A DNA stretch of 64,000 nucleotides, from the NCBI RefSeq assembly GCF_011634775.1, contig NZ_JAALXT010000004.1, positions 434,001 to 498,000 on the forward strand, read 5' to 3'. Below, piece by piece: positions 37,515-47,561 of this stretch. Source of the stretch: Thalassoroseus pseudoceratinae. Lineage in GTDB: Bacteria > Planctomycetota > Planctomycetia > Planctomycetales > Planctomycetaceae. Under the pieces are notes generated by a model. The model was not told the DNA's origin, did no database searches, and was given only the letters and a program-made list of their open reading frames with translations. Position 1 is the stretch's first letter, and each line of letters opens with the position of its first letter. The translations under genes were made by a program, and so were the position numbers.

Positions 37515-37542
37515 GTGGGGCAGACATCCTTGTCTGCCCCAC
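37515..37542. repeat. Perfect 12-bp palindrome (GCAGACA family)
   Basis: GTGGGGCAGACA (37515-37526), loop TCCT, TGTCTGCCCCAC (37531-37542) is a perfect stem. Its core is the same as the hairpin at 6843-6860. It lies between the convergent glyA and DUF1579 genes, where it could also act as a bidirectional terminator, although no T-run is attached. Confidence 0.7.
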
Positions 37543-37570
37543 CTGACAACTCATGTTGAAGCACTTCGAA

Positions 37571-38242
37571 TCACTCGGTCGCGTCCGTCGCCTTCTTTTT
37601 GTTGCGACGCTGTTTGGCCGGCTTCTTCGCTTTCGACGCGTCTCCCGCCTGACGGGTATAAGCGATTTCCATCGACTTCATTTCCGGCATGCCGGGCACG
37701 GTCATGAACATCGTGAAGGTGAATGCGTCGTCCGATTGGTAATCGGTCACCATCCGGAATTCGATCTGCCCCAGCGGACTGTGGGAAGTTCCACTTTCGA
37801 CCATTTGGTGCGTCTCTTCGTTGTATTTGCCGGTCGTGGACATGATGCCGGTGCCCATGGTGTCCATCCAACTGCCGACATACTTCTTGGTCGCTTTGTC
37901 GTATCCGCTGATCCCAATGCCGGTATATGGCTTGCCTTCGTATTCGCCTTGGAACCGCTGTTGCAGAAACCGCCCGCCTAAAATCATGCGGAACTTGGCC
38001 GATCCTTCGGTCACGGTGGGTTTCTCGGGGTTGGGGTAGTAGCTGGTGGTTTTTGTTTTCCAATCACCAACCATCCGCCGAAACTGTTTGTGCTCTGTGC
38101 CGGGAGTTGCGTACTCCTCGAACAGCTTTTCCATCTCCGCAGGGTCGAATCCCTCGGCCGCCTCCGATTTATCTTGGGACCATGCTGTTCCCGAACTACT
38201 CAAGATCACCGCCAACGCAACGAGCCAACACGATTGACGCAT
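37571..38242 (-). CDS. Exported DUF1579 domain protein
   Basis: A 223-residue secreted protein. A signal peptide (residues 1-22, ending SGTAWSQ) is followed by TEHKQFRRMVGDWKTKTTSYY and GGRFLQQRFQGEYEGKPYTGIGISGYD, the DUF1579 beta-barrel pattern, with WMDTMGTGIMSTTGKYNE. The family is widespread in planctomycetes and has no known reaction; its fold is lipocalin-like and it may bind a hydrophobic ligand. A Lys/Arg-rich tail of about 20 residues ends the chain. AGGAGAG precedes the ATG at 38242, which decides the start; 41 codons above it are open. It is downstream of larE on the same strand with a 119-base gap, so it may be separately transcribed. Confidence 0.83.
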   Translation of the reverse strand: MRQSCWLVALAVILSSSGTAWSQDKSEAAEGFDPAEMEKLFEEYATPGTEHKQFRRMVGDWKTKTTSYYPNPEKPTVTEGSAKFRMILGGRFLQQRFQGEYEGKPYTGIGISGYDKATKKYVGSWMDTMGTGIMSTTGKYNEETHQMVESGTSHSPLGQIEFRMVTDYQSDDAFTFTMFMTVPGMPEMKSMEIAYTRQAGDASKAKKPAKQRRNKKKATDATE

Positions 38243-38361
38243 CTGAACTCTCCTGCCACAGGGAAATAGAATCTCACTGAAAATTCTTCTACCATGGCGT
38301 CTGCCGACGAACAAGTGTTCGCCACGTGAGAAATCGGTGAAGCAGATGATCAGAACCGGCG

Positions 38362-39219
38362 TCAACTGGAGAATCGCTGGAGTTGCTCGACCGGAATCAC
38401 GACGTTCAGACTTCCGGACCGAAACCCTTCCAGATCGACCGTCACGAAGCGAAAACCGAGACGTTTGAATTCCGCGGTGACGCGTTCTCGGTGTGAAGGC
38501 TCCAACAGTGTTGGCAAATCGGCAAGTGGCACTTCGATTCGGGCAAGCTCGCCGGCCTCATGACGGACCCGAAATTCTCGGAATCCGAATGTCTGACGCA
38601 GAAATTGTTCGGCGGCATCGACTCGACGAACCCGTTCCGGCGTGACCTCCACACCATACGCGATCCGACTGGAAAGGCAGGGCATGGCAGGTTTGTCCCA
38701 GACCGGTAAATCCCACGAGCGGGCGAGTTCTCGGACGTCGGTCTTGTTGAGACCGGCCTCGATAAGCGGACTCCGCACATGATGCTCACTCGCCGCTCGC
38801 ATTCCGGGCCGGTGATCACCTCTGTCGTCCAGATTCGCCCCGTTGACAATGACGACATCGTTCCCGACCGACTCGGATAGCAACCGCTCCAACTGATCAT
38901 ACAGTTCGGTTTTACAAAAATAGCAACGATCGGGGGCGTTCTTGGCGTAGTCGGAGTTTGCAAATTCTTGCGTGTGAATCACCCGATGTCGAATGCCGAT
39001 CTTCGCCGCAAGTTCTTTCGCTTCATCGAGTTCGCCACTCGCCAAGCTTGAACTGACCGCCGTGACCGCTTCCGCGTTCTCGCCGCACGCCAACCAAGCC
39101 GCTTTCGCGACAACCGTACTATCGACACCTGCCGAAAACGCAACGACCACATGCTCGTAGCCTTGCAAGATTTCGATCAGCCGGTCGCGTTTGGTGTCTA
39201 AGACGGTCGGGGAGGGCAT
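38362..39219 (-). CDS. larE: Pyridinium-3,5-biscarboxylate sulfur transferase LarE
   Basis: A 285-residue PP-loop protein. SAGVDS (29-34) is the ATP pyrophosphatase loop, GANLDDRGDHRPGMRAASEH is the conserved AMP-binding block, and Cys181 in MPCLSSRIAYG matches the sacrificial Cys of Lactobacillus LarE, which gives up its own sulfur to build the nickel-pincer cofactor of lactate racemase. Cys residues in RCYFCKTEL are additional. The other lar genes (larA, larB, larC) are not in this window, so the role here is inferred from the fold. It is divergent from the two-heme-motif gene with a 224-base gap. Confidence 0.88.
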   Translation of the reverse strand: MPSPTVLDTKRDRLIEILQGYEHVVVAFSAGVDSTVVAKAAWLACGENAEAVTAVSSSLASGELDEAKELAAKIGIRHRVIHTQEFANSDYAKNAPDRCYFCKTELYDQLERLLSESVGNDVVIVNGANLDDRGDHRPGMRAASEHHVRSPLIEAGLNKTDVRELARSWDLPVWDKPAMPCLSSRIAYGVEVTPERVRRVDAAEQFLRQTFGFREFRVRHEAGELARIEVPLADLPTLLEPSHRERVTAEFKRLGFRFVTVDLEGFRSGSLNVVIPVEQLQRFSS

Positions 39220-39443
39220 ACGATTCCATGACTTGAGAAGATTGGGCCGCTATCTTCATCGTAAGATGAGAATTCCCCCTAATCAACTGCCTGAATCGGT
39301 CCCATGTTTCCGGAAAGCGACGAACAAATTGCCGATTAAGTGGGTAAAGTAGCGGAAGATGGCCTACGCCGTCAGATTTCATTAAAATGAAGTCACAACT
39401 CAGAAAATGTTTTAGTTGATCCCAAAGCGGGGAAATCAGTTCG

Positions 39444-41273
39444 ATGGGAATACGTCTAGTTGCGATAGCGGCCGTTCTGTTCGGCTTGGTTTTGACGAGT
39501 GGCGATGTCGAGGCGGCGTTGAATTCAGCTCAACGGCGTGAGTTGCAAACGCTGCAACGGGAGTTGTCCAAAGTTGCGTCGATGGTGCTGCGTAAAGACG
39601 TTGAGGGAGCGGAGAAACTGCTTCAAGAGACGCAAAAGCAGATCGACGAGATTGTCAAAGAAGCCAAGGCCGAAGACGATCGCTTCGTGAAAACCTTGCG
39701 GCAAACCATCGACCGCCATCAGAACAAGATTCGTTCGCTTAAAGGCGAAGATCCTGCCAAACCCGAAAATGGCGAAGCGGGCGGCATGAGTTTCAAGGAC
39801 GATGTGCGGCCGATCTTGGCAAAATACTGCGGTGGCTGTCATATCGACAACGCCCGTGGGGGGTTACGGTTGGGATCGGCTGCCGCAGCGGTGCAGGGGG
39901 GGCAGAAAGGTCCTGCCGTTGTACCGGGCAACCCGAACGGCAGTTTGATGCTGCGACGAATTGCGGCCGGTCAAATGCCGCCTGGTAATCGACCAAAGCC
40001 GAATCCGCAGGAAATCACGGTTCTGGCGAAATGGATCGCCGACGGTGCGAAAGAGGGCGGGCCATCGAAAAAATTACCGAAAGTGGACGTTCCCAAACCC
40101 ACCGGCAACGAAACCGTCTCCTTCAAGGAAGACATTGCACCGTTCATGGTCAATCTGTGTGTGGGGTGTCACAGCGGCAACGATCCACGCGGCGGACTGA
40201 ATCTCACCACCGTTCGCAACATGATGCTCGGCGGCGACACGGGAATGGTCATCTTGCCTGGAGATTTGGAGAACAGTCGGATGTATCGGCTGGTTGCCGG
40301 TAAAGAAGCGCCACGAATGCCGCAGGGACAAGCTCGAATCACTCGAAAAAACCTTAATGACTTCACAAAGTGGTTTGAGGAAGGCAATAAGATCGATGTT
40401 GATGACCCCGATAAGTTGCTTCGCGAAGTCGTACCGACTCCCGCCGAGTTGTTGGCTCGTGAGTTGGCAGCGTTGACACCCGAAGAGTTCTCGCAAAGGC
40501 GACTCCAGCGCAGTCACGACGCGTGGAACCGGGCATTGCCGAAGCAGAATTATCGCATCTACGAAACACGGGATTTCGCCGTTCTTGGCAACGTGCCCGG
40601 TGAGCGTTTGCGTCAAATCGGGGACTGGGCGGAAGAGCAAGCTGTCACGCTGCGAGACATGTTCGGTCACAAAGCTGACGAAGAACTTTGGAAAGGGCGG
40701 TTAGCGATCGTCGTCTTGAAAGATCGCTACGAATTCGGTGAGTACAATCTCATCATCGAACGCCGTGAAAGTCCCGCTGAAATGACAGGATATTCGCGGG
40801 TCACTTCCAATGGTCAAGACGCCTACGCGGTGTTGCTCGACGTGGGTGACGAATCCAGTGCTGCCAGTCCGGGGATGCGAGTGAATGTGATTTCACAGAT
40901 CATCGGAGCATATTTGGCACGTGGGGAAGGGCAGTTGCCGGAATGGTTGAAACGCGGCACGGGGTTGGTGATCGCCTCGCAGAGTGTGGAAGAAGACCCG
41001 TACCTGCAAGGTTTAAAGAAGGCCGCTCAGACGCCGTTGCAACGATTGACGAAACCGGCGGACGTGTTCGCCGACGGCCAGTTCTCGCCCACGGAGGTCG
41101 GACCGGTCGGCTATGCCTTGGTCGACTTTCTGATCAAAGGCGGAACGAAGCGGAAGTTCGGCGAGTTCATTCGGGCATTGCAATCGGGGGCGAGCGTTAA
41201 TAACGCCATCCAAAGTGTCTACCGAGCTACCCCGCAACAACTTGCGATCAACTTCTTCGCAACATTTCGCTAG
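39444..41273 (+). CDS. Secreted two-heme-motif protein (planctomycete cytochrome c domains)
   Basis: A 609-residue exported protein. After a signal peptide (about residues 1-25) there is a coiled-coil-like stretch (residues 28-100). Two planctomycete cytochrome c (PSC-type) domains follow: CGGCH (129-133) followed by DNARGGLRLGS, and CVGCH (239-243) followed by SGNDPRGGLNLTT. The C-terminal 300 residues have no heme site and end in a helical domain (LPEWLKRGTGLVIAS and PVGYALVDFLIKGG) that resembles, at the level of layout only, the zinc-peptidase-like or DUF1570-type C-termini of other planctomycete proteins; no HExxH is present. Electron transfer is inferred. It is a lone gene; thiO follows 137 bases later. 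Confidence 0.8.
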   Translation: MGIRLVAIAAVLFGLVLTSGDVEAALNSAQRRELQTLQRELSKVASMVLRKDVEGAEKLLQETQKQIDEIVKEAKAEDDRFVKTLRQTIDRHQNKIRSLKGEDPAKPENGEAGGMSFKDDVRPILAKYCGGCHIDNARGGLRLGSAAAAVQGGQKGPAVVPGNPNGSLMLRRIAAGQMPPGNRPKPNPQEITVLAKWIADGAKEGGPSKKLPKVDVPKPTGNETVSFKEDIAPFMVNLCVGCHSGNDPRGGLNLTTVRNMMLGGDTGMVILPGDLENSRMYRLVAGKEAPRMPQGQARITRKNLNDFTKWFEEGNKIDVDDPDKLLREVVPTPAELLARELAALTPEEFSQRRLQRSHDAWNRALPKQNYRIYETRDFAVLGNVPGERLRQIGDWAEEQAVTLRDMFGHKADEELWKGRLAIVVLKDRYEFGEYNLIIERRESPAEMTGYSRVTSNGQDAYAVLLDVGDESSAASPGMRVNVISQIIGAYLARGEGQLPEWLKRGTGLVIASQSVEEDPYLQGLKKAAQTPLQRLTKPADVFADGQFSPTEVGPVGYALVDFLIKGGTKRKFGEFIRALQSGASVNNAIQSVYRATPQQLAINFFATFR

Positions 41274-41410
41274 CAGACTTTGTTGCTCGTCGGCTGGGTT
41301 CGCATCGCATGAGCCCAGCTTCGAGCACGCTCCAATGTGAATGAGTGTAGGGACTTGTCTCAGCGTACAATTTGGTGAGATCTCGCGGTCAATCAACGGG
41401 ATGAATGTGA

Positions 41411-42532
41411 ATGGCGGATGTGGTGGTGATTGGTGGCGGCGTGATCGGCTTGTCGCTGGCTTGGGAGTTGGCCGGGCAGGGGGCGAAAGTCACGCTGCTC
41501 GATCGGCAACCGCTCGGGCAGGAAGCCTCGTGGGCTGGTGCGGGAATGTTGTCGCCGGGGAAAGTTGGCCCTGTGATGAATCCCGAGCAACGATTGCGAG
41601 CCCACAGTCACGAACTATGGAAACCACTCAGTGAAGCTCTCGCTGATCTCACCGGTATCGACAACGGTCTTCGAAATTGTGGGGCGATCGAGGTTGGTTT
41701 TGCTGGCGAACAGGATCGGATTTCGCGTGAGATCGACACGTGGAAATCGGAAGGCGTGAGCGTTGAACCGCTCGATGCCGCAGACTTCCCCAAATACGAA
41801 TCCGCTCTGAGTCGCGAAACGGAATCAGGATACCTTTTGCCGGAGATGGCTCAAGTTCGCAATCCCCGACACCTCAAAGCGTTGGCAGTAGGATGCGGCC
41901 TGCGTGGCGGCGTGACGGTGCATTCCGATCTTGAAGTCATTGGTTTCGAGACCGAAGGCGACCGTGTCACATCTGTACGCACTCCTTACGGAAATATCCA
42001 AGGGGATCAATATTGCCTCACGGCGGGAGCGTGGTCGGCGAAATTGGCATCCCAACTGGGACTGGGAATTTCGGTGTCTCCGGTGCGTGGGCAGATTGTC
42101 TTGCTTTCCACGGTTCCACGTGTGCTGAGCCGAATCGTACAACGCGGCCGACGGTATCTCGTGCCACGCCCCGATGGCCGATTGCTGGTGGGAGCCACCG
42201 AGGAATACGACACCGGATTCAAAAAAGAAAACACCGCGGGTGGTGTGGCGGAGATGCTTCGATTCGCCGCAGAGATCGTCCCAGCCTTGGAACTTGCCAA
42301 GATCGAACGGATGTGGTCCGGACTGCGGCCCGGTTCGCCGGATGGACTCCCCTACCTCGGGAAAGTCCCTAGCTTCGAGAATTTCTTCGTTGCCGCCGGG
42401 CATTTCCGTTCCGGATTGCAAATGTCACCGGCGACGGCTCGCGTGATGAGGCAACTCATTCTCGGCCAAGAACTCGACTTCTCCCTGTCCGGATTGGAAT
42501 GTGACCGCGACACACGCGGCCGAAACGACTGA
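41411..42532 (+). CDS. thiO: Glycine oxidase ThiO
   Basis: A 373-residue FAD-dependent amine oxidase. VVVIGGGVIGLSLAWELA at residues 4-21 is the FAD-binding Rossmann motif, and ASWAGAGMLSP, VSPVRGQIVLL, GRRYLVPRPDGRLLVGATEE and WSGLRPGSPDGLPYLG are typical of ThiO. It oxidises glycine to iminoacetate for the thiazole half of thiamine; related members act on sarcosine or D-amino acids, so the exact substrate is a family inference. No thiS or thiG is next to it. The start has only a weak ribosome site (GGGAT 12 bases upstream). dtd begins 57 bases later and may be on the same transcript. Confidence 0.88.
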   Translation: MADVVVIGGGVIGLSLAWELAGQGAKVTLLDRQPLGQEASWAGAGMLSPGKVGPVMNPEQRLRAHSHELWKPLSEALADLTGIDNGLRNCGAIEVGFAGEQDRISREIDTWKSEGVSVEPLDAADFPKYESALSRETESGYLLPEMAQVRNPRHLKALAVGCGLRGGVTVHSDLEVIGFETEGDRVTSVRTPYGNIQGDQYCLTAGAWSAKLASQLGLGISVSPVRGQIVLLSTVPRVLSRIVQRGRRYLVPRPDGRLLVGATEEYDTGFKKENTAGGVAEMLRFAAEIVPALELAKIERMWSGLRPGSPDGLPYLGKVPSFENFFVAAGHFRSGLQMSPATARVMRQLILGQELDFSLSGLECDRDTRGRND

Positions 42533-42589
42533 ACCGATCGGGCAACACGTTCCGAGCATCACCCCTTCAACTTCTTCATTCCCGAAAAT

Positions 42590-43039
42590 ATGCGTGCGGT
42601 TGTTCAACGAGTTACGGAAGCCAGCGTCACTGTCGAAGACGAGACGGTCGGCCAAATCGGGCATGGGTTCCTGGTGCTCCTGGGTGTTGGTCAAGACGAC
42701 ACCGAAGCGGACGCGGATTATCTCGCTCAAAAAATCGTCGGTTTGAGGGTCTTCGAAGACGATGCCGGGAAGATGAACCGCGGGTTGCTGGATGTTGGCG
42801 GGGAACTGTTGGTGGTCAGTCAGTTCACGCTTTGGGGTGATTGTCGCAAAGGACGCCGCCCCAGCTTTGTCGCTGCGGCACCGCCAGAAAAGGCCGACCC
42901 GCTGTATCAACACTTCGTATCGGCTGCCCGGTCCGCCGGGGTGACGGTTGCCACCGGTCGATTCCGGGCGGAGATGCAAGTTTCTCTGATCAATGATGGC
43001 CCGGTGACGTTACTTCTCGACAGCCGTAAGGAATTCTGA
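42590..43039 (+). CDS. dtd: D-aminoacyl-tRNA deacylase
   Basis: A 149-residue homodimeric proofreading enzyme that frees tRNA from D-amino acids and from glycine mischarged on tRNA-Ala. The start [36 protein letters not shown] (SQFTL active-site motif) and [15 protein letters not shown] (the NxGPxT cross-subunit motif, here Asp in second place) are diagnostic. Length is as expected. It is 57 bases after thiO and 122 before the cvpA-like gene, all on the plus strand. Confidence 0.95.
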   Translation: MRAVVQRVTEASVTVEDETVGQIGHGFLVLLGVGQDDTEADADYLAQKIVGLRVFEDDAGKMNRGLLDVGGELLVVSQFTLWGDCRKGRRPSFVAAAPPEKADPLYQHFVSAARSAGVTVATGRFRAEMQVSLINDGPVTLLLDSRKEF

Positions 43040-43161
43040 GCGGACAATCTGCTCTTCTCAACGGACGTGCGAAGTGGTTATACTCCGCGCGTGACCCGCC
43101 TCTGACGCGATCGGATGCGGGAATTTCACGTCTCAAGGAAGTCCCAGCGGCAGGAAGCCCT

Positions 43162-44211
43162 ATGTGGTACGACTTACTGATTGCCTGCATTCTCATCTAT
43201 GCGACTTTGCGTGGTGCGCAAAAGGGAATTACCTGGCAGCTGGCCGTCATCGGTTCCGTGCTGATGTGCTTTGCATTCGCCGGTTCGCTTTCGGAAAAGA
43301 TGGCTCCGTTCTTCACTGTTGAGCCGCCATTGAATAAATGGCTTGCGATGCTAGTGCTCTACGTGATTTTCTCGATCATCTCGTTTGCGATTGCTCGACA
43401 ATTGCGATCACTGATCGAGAAAATGAAATTCCAAGAACTCGACAGTCACTTGGGTGCTGTCCTGGGACTCGCGAAAGGGGGACTGATCGCGTTTATTCTG
43501 ACGTTCTTTGCCATCACATTGACGCAGAAGTTTCCTCGGCTACGCGACGAAGTTTTTTACTCCTACACGGGGCATTACGCGGCTGTTGTGGCCGACCGTT
43601 TACACACGGTGATGCCAGAAGAACTTTATGGAATTGTGCATCCGCATTTGGACCAACTTGATCGCACTGGAATCGATCTCCACGCACATTCGGACGATGA
43701 CGTAACCGACTCCGACGACAACCATCCGCATCCTGATCATCCAGACCACGATCGACGCGACCAACCACCGGCTCCCATTCGGATCATTCCACCGAACGAT
43801 CCGTTGGCAGAGAACAACGGCTGGGAGAGCGATGGCAACAAACCGTTTCCTTTGAATCCGCCCGCGAGAGACAAGAACAGCGATAGCGATCTCGTTGCCC
43901 GTCGGGAGTGGGAAAAACTATTGCGGGAAATCGGTTCGGTTTACTCGGACGACCCCAGTGCTCAAAATGCAATTACTGACGAAGTCAGCGATGCGTTGGG
44001 CGGTTTGCCAGATCGTGTGAAGCTCGCGGTCATCAAAGATTGGTACACCGACTTGCTCGTCTTTGATCGCTCGTCCGATCCCGACAAACAAACCGATCTC
44101 AGCAGTCCGCTCGACGAACGGATTGTGCGGCAACTCGAACGCATTGGAGTGCCGCTCTCGACATTGTCGGCTGACTTGCAGACCCGGTTACGAGGCCAAC
44201 TTCGACGATGA
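43162..44211 (+). CDS. CvpA-family membrane protein
   Basis: A 349-residue protein. The N-terminal 130 residues carry four hydrophobic segments with RGAQKGITWQLAVIG at the first loop and LDSHLGAVLGLAKGGLIAF at the third, the CvpA (colicin V production) pattern. A His/Asp-rich, charged linker (residues 170-205, HAHSDDDVTDSDDNHPHPD) and a cytoplasmic C-terminal half with no assigned domain follow. CvpA proteins are linked to envelope homeostasis and bile or stress tolerance; the mechanism is unknown. The His/Asp linker may bind metal. CAGGAAG precedes the ATG. An intrinsic terminator lies about 170 bases downstream. Confidence 0.85.
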   Translation: MWYDLLIACILIYATLRGAQKGITWQLAVIGSVLMCFAFAGSLSEKMAPFFTVEPPLNKWLAMLVLYVIFSIISFAIARQLRSLIEKMKFQELDSHLGAVLGLAKGGLIAFILTFFAITLTQKFPRLRDEVFYSYTGHYAAVVADRLHTVMPEELYGIVHPHLDQLDRTGIDLHAHSDDDVTDSDDNHPHPDHPDHDRRDQPPAPIRIIPPNDPLAENNGWESDGNKPFPLNPPARDKNSDSDLVARREWEKLLREIGSVYSDDPSAQNAITDEVSDALGGLPDRVKLAVIKDWYTDLLVFDRSSDPDKQTDLSSPLDERIVRQLERIGVPLSTLSADLQTRLRGQLRR

Positions 44212-44377
44212 GAAGTGGAGTTTCCGATTCCTATTGTTCGATGCACAGCCATCGCCGACGCCCGTGAGTTCCAGGCCATTTTTACGCTGAAGGTAACATA
44301 AGGGACATTATCGGACGTTGGGTCCTACCGTATTTTTGCGGGTCGGTCCTTATCGATCGAGATGCTTCGAATATGAA

Positions 44378-44413
44378 AAAACCGTTTGGGCGGCTGACCG
44401 CTCAAGCGGTTTT
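44378..44413. terminator. Strong bidirectional intrinsic terminator
   Basis: AAAACCGTTTGGGCGG (44378-44393), loop CTGA, CCGCTCAAGCGGTTTT (44398-44413) form a 16-base-pair stem with two G-U wobbles in the plus-strand RNA. The stem base is A/T on both ends, giving an A-run before and a T-run after, the classic shape for termination in both directions. It lies between the cvpA-like and PHP genes, both plus, so it ends the first. Confidence 0.85.
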
Positions 44414-44491
44414 GTTGTGCTCGGCTTTGCGAATCGGCTACAGTGCCTTCGCGCGAATCACTCCAGTTCAAACAACCGAAAGTCTCTTGAG

Positions 44492-45835
44492 ATGGCCGAC
44501 TCACACTCACGTTCCCCCCGCCGACTTTTGACCGGGATTGTGTCAATCGCTTTGTTGGCATGTCTGCTCTGGTTTTCTTCCCGACCGAGTCAGCCGACGA
44601 CAATCGCAGCGACATTGGAAGCCAGCGGAGCCACCAAGTGGTATCGAGGAAACATCCACACACACTCGCTGTGGAGTGACGGCGACGACTATCCGGAAAT
44701 GATCGCGAAGTGGTACAAGGACCAAGGTTACCAATTCCTCTGCTTCACCGATCACAACGTGCTGGCGACCACCGAACGTTGGATCGATGTCGAAAAGAAC
44801 AAAGGCGGACTCAAAGCCTTCAACAAACTCAAACAAGCATTTCCCAAAGACTGGGTCGATGAGCGAATGCGAAACGAGCGTCGGCAAGTTCGACTAAAAC
44901 GGTTCGACGAAGTCTCGAACAAGTTCAACGAAATCGGAAAGTATCTTCTGATCCAAGGAGAGGAGATCACCGACCGATTTGGAAATCTGCCGATTCACAT
45001 GAACGTCAGCAACATCAAGGAACTCATTCCACCGATGCGTGGCGAGAGCGTTGCCGACACCATGCAGAACAACGTGAACGCTGTCGAAGCTCAACGACAA
45101 CGCACGGGCCAGTCGATGATGATTCACCTCAATCATCCGAACTTCGGTTACGCCGTCACCGCGGAGGATTTGATGGGGATTGTGGGCGAGAAATTCTTCG
45201 AGGTCTACAACGGCCACCCCGGTGTTCGTAACTCCGGTGACGACAAACACGCGGGCACGGAACGCATGTGGGACATCATCTTGACCAAACGACTTGGCGA
45301 ATTCGATCTGCCGGTTATGTACGGTTTGGCTGTCGACGACGGACACAGTTACCACAACATTCCGAGCCGTTCGAGCAATCCCGGTCGTGGTTGGGTCATG
45401 GTGCTCGCGAAGGAACTGGAATCGGAAACCATTGTCGAAGCCATGGAAGCCGGTCAGTTTTATTCATCCTCGGGCGTGGAGCTACGAAAGGTCATTTCGA
45501 GTGACCAGGGGTTGCGGGTCGAAGTCGAACCGGAAGAGGGCGTGACCTACCAGATTGATTTCATCGGCACTCGCACCGGTTACGATCCGGAAGGCAAACC
45601 CGTCCTCGATGCGAAAGGTCAGCCCATGCGTGTGACCATGCAGTACAGCGACGACATTGGCAAAGTGCTGAAGACAGTCACGGGGACGACGGCGGACTAT
45701 CAGTTTGAAGGCGACGAACTCTATGTCCGTGCTCGCGTGACTTCGTCGAAAGCCCACCCGAATCCGTCGGAAGTTGGCGAGAAAGAACGAGCCTGGGTGC
45801 AACCGCTCGTTGGGCCGGCAACCAAAACCAAATAG
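44492..45835 (+). CDS. Exported PHP-domain phosphoesterase-like protein
   Basis: A 447-residue protein with an N-terminal signal anchor (residues 10-28). The PHP domain begins GNIHTHSLWSDGDDYPEM, giving the HxH...D metal motif I, continues with FLCFTDHN (motif II), IQGEEIT (motif III, Glu) and later HLNHPNF and YGLAVDDGHSYHN (motifs IV onward), so the trinuclear metal site appears complete. PHP enzymes hydrolyse phosphate esters. The C-terminal 100 residues add a beta-rich domain. Export of a PHP enzyme is common in planctomycetes; the substrate is not known. The start at 44492 was taken because the codons above overlap the terminator. It converges on gltD. Confidence 0.83.
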   Translation: MADSHSRSPRRLLTGIVSIALLACLLWFSSRPSQPTTIAATLEASGATKWYRGNIHTHSLWSDGDDYPEMIAKWYKDQGYQFLCFTDHNVLATTERWIDVEKNKGGLKAFNKLKQAFPKDWVDERMRNERRQVRLKRFDEVSNKFNEIGKYLLIQGEEITDRFGNLPIHMNVSNIKELIPPMRGESVADTMQNNVNAVEAQRQRTGQSMMIHLNHPNFGYAVTAEDLMGIVGEKFFEVYNGHPGVRNSGDDKHAGTERMWDIILTKRLGEFDLPVMYGLAVDDGHSYHNIPSRSSNPGRGWVMVLAKELESETIVEAMEAGQFYSSSGVELRKVISSDQGLRVEVEPEEGVTYQIDFIGTRTGYDPEGKPVLDAKGQPMRVTMQYSDDIGKVLKTVTGTTADYQFEGDELYVRARVTSSKAHPNPSEVGEKERAWVQPLVGPATKTK

Positions 45836-45865
45836 GTTCAACCGACAAAACAACCAACGAAAAAT

Positions 45866-45899
45866 CCGGAGGCAGGGTGTTGATTCACCCCACCTCCGG
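45866..45899. terminator. Hairpin terminator between convergent PHP and gltD genes
   Basis: CCGGAGG (45866-45872) pairs with CCTCCGG (45893-45899), and GGGTG with CACCC inside, around a TTGATT loop. AAAAT flanks the left side, TTCTTGATTTT the right. Its position between two converging genes supports a bidirectional terminator. Confidence 0.75.
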
Positions 45900-45948
45900 C
45901 TTCTTGATTTTGGACGTCACGTCCCCTGGTCTCTTACTCCTTGACGGA

Positions 45949-47463
<1,515 letters not shown>

Positions 47464-47514
47464 GATGTATCAGTCTGCAAAAAATGATCGCTTGGACGAA
47501 TGATAAGAAACTGG

Positions 47515-47547
47515 ATGGGCCACAGCTCACGGAACCGTGGCCCCCAT
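47515..47547. repeat. Palindrome between gltB and gltD (GCCACGGCT family)
   Basis: GGGCCAC (47517-47523) pairs with GTGGCCC (47537-47543), extended by ATGGG/CCCAT-like outer arms. Its reverse complement matches the repeat at 8370-8390 at 19 of 21 positions (GCCACGGTTCCGTGAGCTGTG against GCCACGGCTCCGTGAGCCGTG). It sits inside an operon, so it is a dispersed repeat and possibly an RNA-level attenuator or stabiliser. Confidence 0.65.
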
Positions 47548-47561
47548 TGTTCGTGAACACT

